Assembly: GCF_900637665.1 (NCBI RefSeq)
Contig: NZ_LR134386.1
Coordinates: 682,001 to 746,000, forward strand
From: Chryseobacterium nakagawai
GTDB lineage: Bacteria; Bacteroidota; Bacteroidia; Flavobacteriales; Weeksellaceae
DNA: 64,000 bases
Direction: 5' to 3'
Shown: positions 28,226-37,643 of the stretch, piece after piece
Layout of the letters: every line of letters starts with the position of its first letter
Numbering within the stretch: the first letter of the stretch is position 1
The notes under the pieces: generated by a model
Seen by the model: the letters and a program-made list of their open reading frames with translations, nothing else
Databases searched by the model: none
What the model was told of the DNA's origin: nothing
Position numbers and translations under genes: made by a program

Positions 28226-28858
28226 ATGAGCATTTCCATTGCGATAGTAGAAGACGAGAAGAACTACAACAATGCGTTGAAGAAGGTAATCAATTATCAA
28301 CAGGATATGAAAGTAGTAGCTCAATTCTTTGATGGGAATGATGCTTTGAAAAACCTTCCCGATATTTCACCAAATGTTGTCATGATGGATATCCAGCTTC
28401 AGGATATGTTGGGCATTGAAATCATTGAAAAGATTAAAAAAGACATGCCTAACACCCAGTTTATCATGTGTACCAGTTTTGAAGATGATGAAAAGGTTTT
28501 CAATTCTCTAAAAGCTGGTGCTATGGGGTATCTTGTGAAAGGAGAAAGCATGGACAAAATACTTTCCTCAATCCGGGATGTTTATAATGGTGGTGCTCCC
28601 ATGAGCTTTTCTATCGCCCGAAAAGTGTTACAGCATTTCGAAAAAAAACGTTCTGAAATTAAAGAACTGGATGAACTTACAGAACGGGAAAAAGAAATTC
28701 TTGAACTTCTTTCACAAGGATTGCTGTACAAAGAAATTGCTGATAAAAAGTATATCAGTATGGATACCGTTAAAAAGCATGTGGGAAATATTTACCGAAA
28801 ACTCCACGTCAATAATAAAGTGGAGGCTATTAATAAATTTAACCATTTTAAAAACTAA
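28226..28858 (+). CDS. NarL/LuxR-family response regulator
   Basis: Cytoplasmic two-component regulator, 210 residues from the ATG at 28226 (MSISIAIVEDEKNYNN). The upstream in-frame start at 28178 lies inside the operator and is rejected. The receiver domain has an acidic pocket at E9-D10-E11, phospho-acceptor D55 (VVMMDIQLQD), Thr/Ser83-84 and K105. A LuxR-type helix-turn-helix follows from about residue 150 (LTEREKEILELLSQGLLYKE, then DTVKKHVGNIYRKL). It heads an operon whose last gene is the likely partner kinase. The dyad upstream of its own gene is a natural candidate for its binding site. Confidence 0.93.
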   Translation: MSISIAIVEDEKNYNNALKKVINYQQDMKVVAQFFDGNDALKNLPDISPNVVMMDIQLQDMLGIEIIEKIKKDMPNTQFIMCTSFEDDEKVFNSLKAGAMGYLVKGESMDKILSSIRDVYNGGAPMSFSIARKVLQHFEKKRSEIKELDELTEREKEILELLSQGLLYKEIADKKYISMDTVKKHVGNIYRKLHVNNKVEAINKFNHFKN

Positions 28859-28864
28859 GACATT

Positions 28865-29593
28865 ATGAAAACCAAACTATCAGAACTTTTTTTTCATGAA
28901 AACATTGAAGAAATGCCAAAATCTTTTCTCGAAGCTTTTGCCGTAAGCCCTTTGCCAGAAAGTGATTTTATTGAACTTACAGGAGAATTTAAGCGCTTAA
29001 AAAACCAAAATGAAATTTCCTTTACGGATTCTTTAATAGTGGACGCAGCGCTTATTCAGATTATTTTAAGATCTTCAAAAAAGTATGTAAACTTCTGCTT
29101 TGTTGAAAAAAATAAAAATATTTCTTTAATGATCCATTTATCTGACAGTATTATCTCTTTAGACTCTGACGACGAAGTCTATAGTCTGGAAGAAGTTCAG
29201 AATGGAGGAGTCACGGTATATAATTTAATTCCATCAACGGATCTCGTTGACTTTCTTAAGGAAAAGAAAAATTATGAGGTGGGGCTTGGAGATTATGTGG
29301 ATAGAATAACCAATATGGTTAATACCCGCATTGTATCTTATGAGGTGGATGATATTGCTCTATTTAATTTTAATATTTCTAAATCTTATTCTGCTATGTG
29401 GAGATTTTTTAAATATGTTAAAATAAGTTTTATTCTGTTTAAAAGAATAAAAGGATCAATTCTCGATCTTGAATATAAAAAAAGACTGGGAAGGCTTTCA
29501 ATCGCTATGCAATATTGTTTTGAAACTCAAGATCCGGAAGGTAAACAGATGTCTTTTAGCAATCCTTCTGATATAACCAGTTTATGGCCTTAA
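28865..29593 (+). CDS. Uncharacterised protein in the two-component operon
   Basis: A 242-residue protein, no signal peptide and no clear membrane helix; no family recognised. It looks like a mixed alpha/beta cytoplasmic protein, with a short hydrophobic stretch near residue 180 (KYVKISFILFKRI). It starts 6 nt after the response regulator and overlaps the next gene by 10 nt, so the three are translated together. The context suggests an accessory of the signalling pathway, possibly a link between the membrane sensor and the regulator, which is inference only. Confidence 0.8.
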   Translation: MKTKLSELFFHENIEEMPKSFLEAFAVSPLPESDFIELTGEFKRLKNQNEISFTDSLIVDAALIQIILRSSKKYVNFCFVEKNKNISLMIHLSDSIISLDSDDEVYSLEEVQNGGVTVYNLIPSTDLVDFLKEKKNYEVGLGDYVDRITNMVNTRIVSYEVDDIALFNFNISKSYSAMWRFFKYVKISFILFKRIKGSILDLEYKKRLGRLSIAMQYCFETQDPEGKQMSFSNPSDITSLWP

Positions 29594-30240
29594 CCGTATT
29601 TTATTATATATATTGTTGTAGTTTATTAACGCTTACAATATTATTTTTCACTTTGGGAATAAGAAAGAAATTTTATTCCCAAAGTTTCTTTTTTATATAT
29701 CTGTTAGTTACTTTATTAGTAGATGTTGTCATGGGCTTTGCAGAAAAAATAATAAAGGTAGATGAACCTAACGCTATACGATTTAATTTTTATATCATTT
29801 TTTCAATGTTCTATTTTCTCTATTTGTATTGGGATAAAAAGCGTTGGAATATTTTTTTAATTATTCTTTCGGCTCTGTGTTTATTCTTTATTTATGTGTT
29901 GAAAATAGATCTCCTGAACAATATTTTCGACTTGAAATTAGGCTTCATTATCTCTTTCTTTTATATCATTCTTTCATTGTCATGGCTTTTGAAAAAAAAC
30001 TATTATTTTGATGGTGCAAAGATTATAGATAATCCGTTATACTGGATCAGTCTTTCACAAATTGTTTGGGCCAGCTTTTTTATTTTAAGAACAGTTCCCA
30101 TGTATTATTTTAATGATTCTAATAAAGGTATTTTAAGCTTTAGCAAGATCCTTTTTATTGCCGGAAATTATATCTGTATTATCTTATACACTTTTTCGTA
30201 TTTTAAATGGAAAAAAAATAGCTATGCCGGACAAGATTAA
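29584..30240 (+). CDS. Seven-helix membrane protein, putative sensor
   Basis: A 218-residue integral membrane protein. About seven hydrophobic segments can be counted (near residues 5-25, 32-52, 68-85, 88-108, 116-135, 153-170 and 184-207), with little outside the membrane. It overlaps the preceding gene by 10 nt and the histidine kinase gene by 17 nt. The kinase has only one membrane helix and no sensor domain, so this protein may supply the sensing part in trans. No family assigned. Confidence 0.8.
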   Translation: MALTVFYYIYCCSLLTLTILFFTLGIRKKFYSQSFFFIYLLVTLLVDVVMGFAEKIIKVDEPNAIRFNFYIIFSMFYFLYLYWDKKRWNIFLIILSALCLFFIYVLKIDLLNNIFDLKLGFIISFFYIILSLSWLLKKNYYFDGAKIIDNPLYWISLSQIVWASFFILRTVPMYYFNDSNKGILSFSKILFIAGNYICIILYTFSYFKWKKNSYAGQD

Positions 30241-31003
30241 GCTTACCATACTTTTAATAAGTATAATCATTGTTTTTATAGTGATAAGCTTGGCTTTTAT
30301 AACCTATCTTTTTAATAAAAAAAGACTGCTTTTTATACAGGAGCAGAAGCTTCAGGAAGCAGAATACGAGAACCAGCTCCTCCAAAAAGAGCTCGAAAAA
30401 CAAAAATCCATAGAACAGGAACGTGAACGTATTTCTCATGATATGCATGATGATCTCGGAGCAGGTATTTCCGCACTGAAGCTTCAGGCAGAATTTTTAA
30501 AACAGAAAGCAAATGATGAAGATCTGAAGAATGATATCGCAGAACTTCTGAAAACTTCCGAAGAAATGAATATTTCCATGCGTGAAATGCTTTGGAGTCT
30601 GAACTCAGGAAATGATACACTAGGAAGCTTTGTTGATTATGCTATACTTTATACCGGGAACTTTTTAAAGAAAACAAAAATTGTCCTTCATTCAGAATGT
30701 GAAGACATTATTTCTGATACTCCCATTTCTACAGAGCTGAGACGTAACCTTTTTTTATGCTTAAAAGAAGCGGTTAACAATGTCTATAAACATAGTCAGG
30801 CAAGTACATTAAAACTTTCATTCTCTCAAAATCAAAATCATTTTTTAATGAAGATTCAGGATAACGGAATCGGTATTCCCGATGGACAAACTGAAGGAAA
30901 CGGACTTAGAAATATGAAAAGAAGAATGAGTGAAGCGGAAGGAGAGTGTAAAGTATGCTCTACAAGTTCCGGAAATAATCTGATCTTCAAAGTTACATTA
31001 TAA
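30224..31003 (+). CDS. Sensor histidine kinase (HisKA_3 type)
   Basis: A 259-residue inner-membrane kinase from the ATG at 30224 (MPDKIKLTILLIS). One membrane helix (about residues 6-30) leads to a coiled coil (30-65) and the HisKA_3 motif ERERISHDMHDDLGAG, with phospho-acceptor His75. The ATPase domain shows an N-box (LKEAVNNVYKHS) and G-box (DNGIGIP, GNGLRNMKRRM). No periplasmic domain is present. HisKA_3 kinases pair with NarL-type regulators, so its partner is the regulator encoded three genes upstream. A strong terminator follows. Confidence 0.92.
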   Translation: MPDKIKLTILLISIIIVFIVISLAFITYLFNKKRLLFIQEQKLQEAEYENQLLQKELEKQKSIEQERERISHDMHDDLGAGISALKLQAEFLKQKANDEDLKNDIAELLKTSEEMNISMREMLWSLNSGNDTLGSFVDYAILYTGNFLKKTKIVLHSECEDIISDTPISTELRRNLFLCLKEAVNNVYKHSQASTLKLSFSQNQNHFLMKIQDNGIGIPDGQTEGNGLRNMKRRMSEAEGECKVCSTSSGNNLIFKVTL

Positions 31004-31022
31004 TTACTAATAATTTTTATTT

Positions 31023-31052
31023 ACAGCACCATTTCTAATGGTGCTGTTTTGT
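31023..31052 (+). terminator. Terminator of the two-component operon
   Basis: Perfect 11-bp stem ACAGCACCATT / AATGGTGCTGT, 3-nt loop, then a T-rich run, 20 nt after the kinase stop. Confidence 0.9.
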
Positions 31053-31058
31053 TTTATA

Positions 31059-31106
31059 ATCACCCTTTTGTGTAATTGACAGGTATATTTTTTAGAGGGA
31101 AATTTG
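31059..31106 (+). promoter_or_regulatory. Second copy of the two-component operator/promoter
   Basis: ATCACCC-TTTT-GTGTAAT (31059-31076) is the imperfect (5 of 7 pairs) counterpart of the dyad at 28161. GTGTAATTGAC (31070-31080) and GAAATTTG (31099-31106) are identical to the first copy and separated by the same 18 nt. The start codon at 31126 lies 19 nt further on. The shared layout implies common control of the two operons. Confidence 0.65.
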
Positions 31107-31125
31107 ATATATAAAACCAATAGCC

Positions 31126-31452
31126 ATGAAAACTTTAATTAATGACAGTATTGAAGATTTAGAAACTGCTTTGAAAAACAACAGTGATCTTCAGGAGAAG
31201 TTTAGAACCAATCCTATAGAGGCCATCAGAAGTGTGGAAATAAGAAATCCCAAAGACACGGATTACTGGATTTACAGGATTATTGTGATTATGCTTGGCT
31301 TGGCCATTATAGCCATTATCGCAGGACTTATTCTTCTTTCCTTTTGGAGTGAAGGTGAACCAGACAGTCAGCTGGTAACCATCTTTGCTACCATTTCATC
31401 AGGAGCCATTGGAGCTTTAGCTGGCCTTTTATCTCCTTCCCCTAGAAAATAA
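31126..31452 (+). CDS. Small two-helix membrane protein
   Basis: A 108-residue protein with a charged N-terminal helix (DSIEDLETALKNNSDLQEKF) and two membrane helices (about residues 48-72 and 82-102, the second Gly/Ala-rich: ISSGAIGALAGLLS). No family recognised. The N-terminal region LQEKFRTNPIEAIRSVEI loosely resembles the leader of nitrile-hydratase/Nif11-type precursor peptides, but a functional link is not shown. First gene of an operon that carries the two-component-type operator; 26 nt before the next gene. Confidence 0.78.
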   Translation: MKTLINDSIEDLETALKNNSDLQEKFRTNPIEAIRSVEIRNPKDTDYWIYRIIVIMLGLAIIAIIAGLILLSFWSEGEPDSQLVTIFATISSGAIGALAGLLSPSPRK

Positions 31453-31478
31453 ATTATTAAACTTAAAAAACTAAAATC

Positions 31479-31961
31479 ATGAAAACTAAAAAAGATCAAT
31501 TAACAAGAATTATAAATACCCAATCTCAATTACTCAATCTTAAAATTATGGAACTACAGATGGGGAGTGTTGTATCAGGCACACAGGAAAATGACAGCAG
31601 ATATGTTGCTGCTAAAAATATAAGACTTCCAGATGATGGATCTCAGATTACTGTTTCAATTTACTTTGGTGGGGAGGGGCAGTTAGGATCCGCTACACTT
31701 AAGGTTTTGAGAACCAATCAGGAAAGTAAATTCATTAAAGAATCTATTGACAATATTTTAATAGGAACATGTAACGAGCTTATTGGACATGTTTTGAATA
31801 TAGAATCTTTTATACAGGATGTAAGTAGAGAGAGCAATAAAACTATTTTGACTGTAAAGATTAGAAATGCAGGAAAAGTTATTTATGATGATACCCATGT
31901 TTCTGAAGTTAAAACTGAAGGCGGAGTTTCATTATATACACATCATATTACATTTTATTAA
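31479..31961 (+). CDS. Uncharacterised soluble protein
   Basis: A 160-residue protein without signal peptide or membrane helix. A helical N-terminus (QSQLLNLKIMELQMGSV) is followed by a beta-rich body (DGSQITVSIYFGGEGQLG, TVKIRNAGKVIYDDTHVSEV). No family recognised. It lies between a small membrane protein and an exported barrel-like protein, 9 nt before the latter, so it probably acts with them at the inner face of the envelope; this is inference from position. Confidence 0.75.
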   Translation: MKTKKDQLTRIINTQSQLLNLKIMELQMGSVVSGTQENDSRYVAAKNIRLPDDGSQITVSIYFGGEGQLGSATLKVLRTNQESKFIKESIDNILIGTCNELIGHVLNIESFIQDVSRESNKTILTVKIRNAGKVIYDDTHVSEVKTEGGVSLYTHHITFY

Positions 31962-31970
31962 AAAATAGCC

Positions 31971-33185
31971 ATGAAAACATTAAAATTGATTTATGTACTA
32001 GTCATTCTCTTACTTTCACATTTTTGTTTTGGGCAGGAAGAAAAAGAGAAAGGAATAGACTTAGATATACTAAGAGCTCAGGCATCACCAGGAGCCAATC
32101 TGTTAGGAATTGCTAATTCTGATATTGAAAAACCTACAGATCTTAAAAGTATCATGGTTGCATTAAGAGAGGGAACCAGTAATTTTTCAAGTTTACCTAC
32201 TTCATTTGCGATTGATCTTGCACCATTTAAATTGAATGGAAATTATCAGGATTTAAGAGCTAATACTGATTTTGCTACAACATTTAAGCAGACATTTGTA
32301 ACTTCTTTAGCTTATAAAGGAATAGCAGCAGATGAAGATCTGAATATAGAAGAAAAATCAAGGATAGGTTTCGGGATAAAGTTTTCTATTAAAAGGGGAA
32401 AATTCAATAGTGAAACGATGAGTGCATTAGATAAAATTCACGAAGTCCATCAATTGTTACAGGAACGAAGAATCTGGGTGAATAATACCAGTCCGGAATT
32501 AGCCGAGCTTGACCGTATCAACAGCTCCCTTTTACACAAGAAAAGGCTTTTGGAAGATGCTGAAAAAACAAATACTGTAGAATATAAAGAATTAGAAAAA
32601 CAGATCGAAGAAATTAGAATTGATATTGAGAACTATCATAAAAAAGTAATTGATGACGAAGAAAAAATACAGGAAATAACAAAAATAGCAAAAGACATTA
32701 AATTGGAACGCTTTGGTCTTTTCTTAGATATGTCAATGGGAACCGTTCTTGATTTTAGAACTAATACATTCAATAACTCACAAATATCCAAAGTTGGAGC
32801 TTGGCTTACCGGTGGTTATAATTGGCAGAAGAATCCTTCAACATTTATTTTTATGGCCAGATATTTATATAATCCGGACTCATCTTTGGCAAACCCATCA
32901 TTGAAAAAAGAAAATCTGCATACTTTAGATATGGGTTCACGATTAATATTCAGACTATTTGATGATAAATTTTTTTTGAGTGGGGAATGTATTTATAGAA
33001 GTATTTTGAATAAATCAGCCTTTGAAGCTTCCTGGAAATATATTCTTAATTTTGAGTATGAGCTGGCTAAAAACCAAAGGCTAACATTCTCATTCGGAAA
33101 AGACTTTAATGGAGACTATGAAAAGAAAGGTAACCTTATTGTGGCACTGAATCTATTAGTTGGATTAGGAAGAATGAAATTATAA
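31971..33185 (+). CDS. Exported coiled-coil / beta-barrel-like protein
   Basis: A 404-residue protein with a clear signal peptide (MKTLKLIYVLVILLLSHFCF). The middle (about residues 145-245) is a long charged helix-rich segment (LEKQIEEIRIDIENYHKKVI), predicted coiled coil. The C-terminal part is strand-rich with alternating aromatic residues (FIFMARYLYNP, RLTFSFGKDFNGDYEKKGN), as in outer-membrane barrels. I infer an outer-membrane protein with a periplasmic coiled coil. Last gene of the operon; a strong terminator follows. Function unknown. Confidence 0.8.
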   Translation: MKTLKLIYVLVILLLSHFCFGQEEKEKGIDLDILRAQASPGANLLGIANSDIEKPTDLKSIMVALREGTSNFSSLPTSFAIDLAPFKLNGNYQDLRANTDFATTFKQTFVTSLAYKGIAADEDLNIEEKSRIGFGIKFSIKRGKFNSETMSALDKIHEVHQLLQERRIWVNNTSPELAELDRINSSLLHKKRLLEDAEKTNTVEYKELEKQIEEIRIDIENYHKKVIDDEEKIQEITKIAKDIKLERFGLFLDMSMGTVLDFRTNTFNNSQISKVGAWLTGGYNWQKNPSTFIFMARYLYNPDSSLANPSLKKENLHTLDMGSRLIFRLFDDKFFLSGECIYRSILNKSAFEASWKYILNFEYELAKNQRLTFSFGKDFNGDYEKKGNLIVALNLLVGLGRMKL

Positions 33186-33225
33186 TACAGACATGATAGG
33201 TAAAAGAATATCAAACACAAATTTC

Positions 33226-33260
33226 AACTCTCCGGATCATATAATCCGGAGAGTTTTTTA
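33226..33260 (+). terminator. Terminator of the envelope operon
   Basis: Perfect 12-bp stem AACTCTCCGGAT / ATCCGGAGAGTT with a 6-nt loop and T-run. Confidence 0.93.
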
Positions 33261-33374
33261 GTATAATTCCACCCTATCAATTCCCCAGTTTATCATAATA
33301 TAAATTAACTAAAATTTAACTTGGATTTATTTCAAAAAGATCTCCTTAAATACCCCTAAAAGCTAAATTTTGAT

Positions 33375-33382
33375 TAAATTTG
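33375..33382 (+). promoter_or_regulatory. -7 promoter element of eno
   Basis: TAAATTTG matches TAnnTTTG and lies 21 nt before the eno start codon. No TTTG is seen at the usual -33 distance. Confidence 0.5.
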
Positions 33383-33400
33383 TCTAAACTAAAAAAATAA

Positions 33401-34696
<1,296 letters not shown>

Positions 34697-34711
34697 TTGA
34701 ATTTATAAATA

Positions 34712-34745
34712 ACGGCAAGCGATAATTTTTGTTTGCCGTATTTTA
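34712..34745 (+). terminator. Terminator after eno
   Basis: Stem ACGGCAA / TTGCCGT with a 14-nt loop and a short T-run. Moderate strength; some read-through to the citrate synthase gene is possible. Confidence 0.65.
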
Positions 34746-34780
34746 TGGAAAGTGGTATATTTAAAAAAAATAAATAAATA

Positions 34781-36067
34781 ATGTCAGACAACAAAGTAAT
34801 ATTGAATTACGACGGTAATTCATATGAATATCCAATCGTGGATAGTACTATCGGAGACAGAGGGATTGATATTTCAAAATTAAGAGACCAGACAGGTTTG
34901 ATCACTCTGGATTTAGGTTACAAAAATACAGGAGCTACTATTAGCGACATCACTTACTTAGACGGAGATAAAGGAGAGTTATTCTACAGAGGTTATCCAA
35001 TTGAACAAATTGCTGAAAAATCTAACTTCACAGAAGTAATGTATCTTTTATTACATGGAGAATTACCTACTCAGGATCAATTTACTTCTTTCGACAATAA
35101 TATTAAAAAATATAACTTCATCGCAGATGAGATGAAAAAGATCATTGATGTTTTTCCTCGTTCTGCTCACCCTATGGGAGTTCTTTCTTCTATGACTTCT
35201 GCTTTAACAGCATTCAACCCGAAAGCCGTTAACGTAAACTCTAAAGAAGAAATGGATCACGCTGCTGAGCTGATGATCGCTAAATTCTCTCATCTTTGTG
35301 CTTGGACATACAGAAAGACTCAAGGTTTACCATTAAACCACGGAGATAATAACTTAAGCTACGTAGAAAATTTCTACAAAATGGCATTCAGATTACCAAA
35401 CGCTGATTTCGAAATCGATCCGGTAGTTGTAAATGCATTAGATAAATTATTAATCCTTCACGCTGACCACGAGCAAAACTGTTCTACTTCTACGGTAAGA
35501 ATGGTAGGCTCTGCTCATACAGGTCTGTTCGCTTCTATCTCTGCGGGGGTATCTGCACTTTGGGGACCACTTCACGGTGGTGCTAACCAGGCTGTAATCG
35601 AAATGCTTGAACTGATCGAGAAAGATGGTGGTGACGTATCTAAATATGTGGCTAAAGCTAAAGATAAAGGAGATAGCTTCCGTCTAATGGGATTCGGACA
35701 CAGAGTATACAAAAACTTCGATCCAAGAGCAAAAATTATCAAGAAAGCTGCTGATGATATCCTTACTGCACTAGGTATCCAGGATAAAGCTCTTGATATT
35801 GCAATGCAGTTAGAAAGAGTTGCGCTTGAAGATGAATACTTCATCGAAAGAAAGCTGTATCCAAACGTAGACTTCTATTCAGGGATCATCTACAGAGCAT
35901 TAGGAATTCCTACAGAAATGTTTACAGTAATGTTTGCATTAGGAAGATTACCAGGATGGATCTCTCAATGGAAAGAAATGAGATTGAAAGGAGACCCAAT
36001 CGGAAGACCAAGACAGGTTTACCAAGGTGCTCAGGAAAGAAACTATATCGATATCGCAAGCAGATAA
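34781..36067 (+). CDS. gltA: Citrate synthase
   Basis: Condenses acetyl-CoA and oxaloacetate to citrate, first step of the TCA cycle. 428 residues, the hexameric long type with an N-terminal beta domain. Active-site motifs: ILHADHEQNCSTSTVRMVGS (His), ALWGPLHGGANQAV, GFGHRVYKNFDPRAKI (His) and NVDFYSGIIYRALGIP (Asp). Eighty-four nt downstream of eno, on the same strand. Confidence 0.98.
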   Translation: MSDNKVILNYDGNSYEYPIVDSTIGDRGIDISKLRDQTGLITLDLGYKNTGATISDITYLDGDKGELFYRGYPIEQIAEKSNFTEVMYLLLHGELPTQDQFTSFDNNIKKYNFIADEMKKIIDVFPRSAHPMGVLSSMTSALTAFNPKAVNVNSKEEMDHAAELMIAKFSHLCAWTYRKTQGLPLNHGDNNLSYVENFYKMAFRLPNADFEIDPVVVNALDKLLILHADHEQNCSTSTVRMVGSAHTGLFASISAGVSALWGPLHGGANQAVIEMLELIEKDGGDVSKYVAKAKDKGDSFRLMGFGHRVYKNFDPRAKIIKKAADDILTALGIQDKALDIAMQLERVALEDEYFIERKLYPNVDFYSGIIYRALGIPTEMFTVMFALGRLPGWISQWKEMRLKGDPIGRPRQVYQGAQERNYIDIASR

Positions 36068-36086
36068 TATTTGCTTTTACCATATC

Positions 36087-36120
36087 AAAATCCCAAGGCT
36101 TGCTTTGGGATTTTTTGTTT
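36087..36120 (+). terminator. Terminator after gltA
   Basis: Perfect 10-bp stem AAAATCCCAA / TTGGGATTTT with an 8-nt loop and a T-rich tail. Confidence 0.9.
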
Positions 36121-36126
36121 TTTAAT

Positions 36127-36237
36127 GGTTAGGAGCTGTTTCCCGCTATCCACTTTTACTCCTCGCGCCCATGCTATGCAAAAGCTGCTGCGGGGTAGCC
36201 GTTTCTATCGGGGCTAAGGATATGGGGCATTATAAAT
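36127..36237. repeat. Probable interspersed flavobacterial repeat
   Basis: A GC-richer, non-coding stretch beginning GGAGCTGTTTCCCGCTATCC and ending near ATCGGGGCTAAGGATATGGGG. From memory, similar GAGCTGTTTCCCGC...GGGGCTAGG blocks recur between genes in Chryseobacterium and Flavobacterium genomes. Only one copy lies in this window, so repetition cannot be shown here. Confidence 0.45.
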
Positions 36238-36269
36238 ACCCGAACAACATTATCCACAATGCTTATTAT

Positions 36270-36465
36270 TCAATAGAAACGGGCTTTAGCCCGTTTAGAA
36301 ATAAAAAAAATGGATTGGCTTTAGCCAAAACCTAAAAAATATTCCATCTGTCTGAAATTCAATTTAATAATTTATTAAATTTACTCTTGTAAAAAAGATA
36401 AGTTTCGGCTAAAGCCAAATGAATAATATTTATCGATGAAACGGACTAAAGTCCGTTTCTATTGA
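36270..36465. repeat. REPIN-like nested inverted repeat (about 196 bp)
   Basis: The outer arms, 36270-36296 and 36439-36465, are inverted copies matching at 25 of 27 positions. Each arm is itself a small palindrome (AAACGGGCT-TT-AGCCCGTTT and AAACGGACT-AA-AGTCCGTTT). Inside, a second inverted pair has cores TTGGCT-TT-AGCCAA (36315-36328) and GGCT-AA-AGCC (36407-36416). No coding capacity. The layout of two inverted REP-like units is that of a REPIN or small MITE. Confidence 0.75.
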
Positions 36466-36498
36466 TAGAACAATTGATATTAGAAAAATAAATAAGCC

Positions 36499-37563
36499 AT
36501 GACCTTCGGACAACAGTTGCTTTTTTTCTTTAGTGCAGTAGGGGCCTTTAATGGGTTGCTGCTTGGTATTTATCTGCTGTTTGTCAAAAAACTGAAATAT
36601 ATACCGGATTTTTTCCTCGGACTTCTTTTGCTCATGCTTAGCTTAAGAGTGGGAATCTCAGTGTGTATTTACTTTTACCCTGATCTGCCTAGACTGATAC
36701 CATATTTGGGACTAGCAGCATTGTTTTTTACAGGGCCTACTTTATATTATTACATTAAGTCATCATTTCAACAAGAACATTTTAATTGGAAAAGTTGCCG
36801 TAAGATATTTGGAATACTGACAGTGATTTTAGGTATTGTTGGTTTGCTTTACCTGTTCTTTCCAATAACTTTAGATCATTATTTTGGAACTTTTATATAC
36901 ACCGTTTGGTCAGTATTTATTTGTCTGACAGTCTATCAGTATTATATTTTTTCTAAGCAGAGTATTGTAATGACTAACAAATTTGTTCTTCCGGTTCTGA
37001 TCAGTAATGTGATTATCTTTTTGACTTACCAACTGATTTCTACAGGTTGGGTACAAATCTATTGTGCAGGAGGAAGCTTAGTTTTTTCATTCGTTCTGTA
37101 TGCTAATTTTTTAATTTTATTCAATAAAAAAGATCAGCAGATCCCGGTAAAAGATCCCGGCAACAGGTATTCCAATAAAAAGATTTCCGAAGAGCAGGCG
37201 GATAATTTTGTTTCCAGATTAGAAAAACTTATGAACGCAGAAGAACTCTATAAAAATCCGAATCTTAAATTAAGTGACCTTGCCTTCAGAATGAATATAT
37301 CGACTCATCAGCTTTCCCAGCTGTTAAATGATAATCTGGGTAAAAGTTTTTCCACCTATATTAATGAATACAGAATTAATGAAGCTTGTGGAAAAATAGA
37401 AAATGGCTCTTATTTAAAAATTGAAGAGATTGGTTATGAAGTAGGATTCAACTCAAAATCAACTTTCTTTTCAACATTCAAAAAAATAAAGAATACAACA
37501 CCACTTTTATACAAGCAAACACAAACACCTTCTGATACTGGGTTTCATAGTCTTAATTTATAA
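36499..37563 (+). CDS. Membrane-anchored AraC-family regulator
   Basis: A 354-residue protein. About seven hydrophobic helices fill residues 1-215 (for example FFSAVGAFNGLLLGIYLLFV, FFLGLLLLMLSLRVGI). A cytoplasmic linker and an AraC-type double helix-turn-helix domain follow at about 240-345 (LKLSDLAFRMNISTHQLSQL, EEIGYEVGFNSKSTFFSTFK). This 7TM-AraC layout is common in Bacteroidota and suggests sensing in the membrane with direct DNA binding. The outer-membrane receptor gene starts 80 nt downstream and is a likely target. Confidence 0.88.
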   Translation: MTFGQQLLFFFSAVGAFNGLLLGIYLLFVKKLKYIPDFFLGLLLLMLSLRVGISVCIYFYPDLPRLIPYLGLAALFFTGPTLYYYIKSSFQQEHFNWKSCRKIFGILTVILGIVGLLYLFFPITLDHYFGTFIYTVWSVFICLTVYQYYIFSKQSIVMTNKFVLPVLISNVIIFLTYQLISTGWVQIYCAGGSLVFSFVLYANFLILFNKKDQQIPVKDPGNRYSNKKISEEQADNFVSRLEKLMNAEELYKNPNLKLSDLAFRMNISTHQLSQLLNDNLGKSFSTYINEYRINEACGKIENGSYLKIEEIGYEVGFNSKSTFFSTFKKIKNTTPLLYKQTQTPSDTGFHSLNL

Positions 37564-37643
37564 TTTCGTACTGCGGAATTTTAATTTCAAAACCAGATTT
37601 TTGCAACAAGCCAATACTTTTGATCTCATAAAATTTAAAAATT

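Noticed and set aside
37600-37622. Promoter pair before the receptor at 37644
   Set aside because: TTTG and TACTTTTG are only 11 nt apart, outside the usual spacing.
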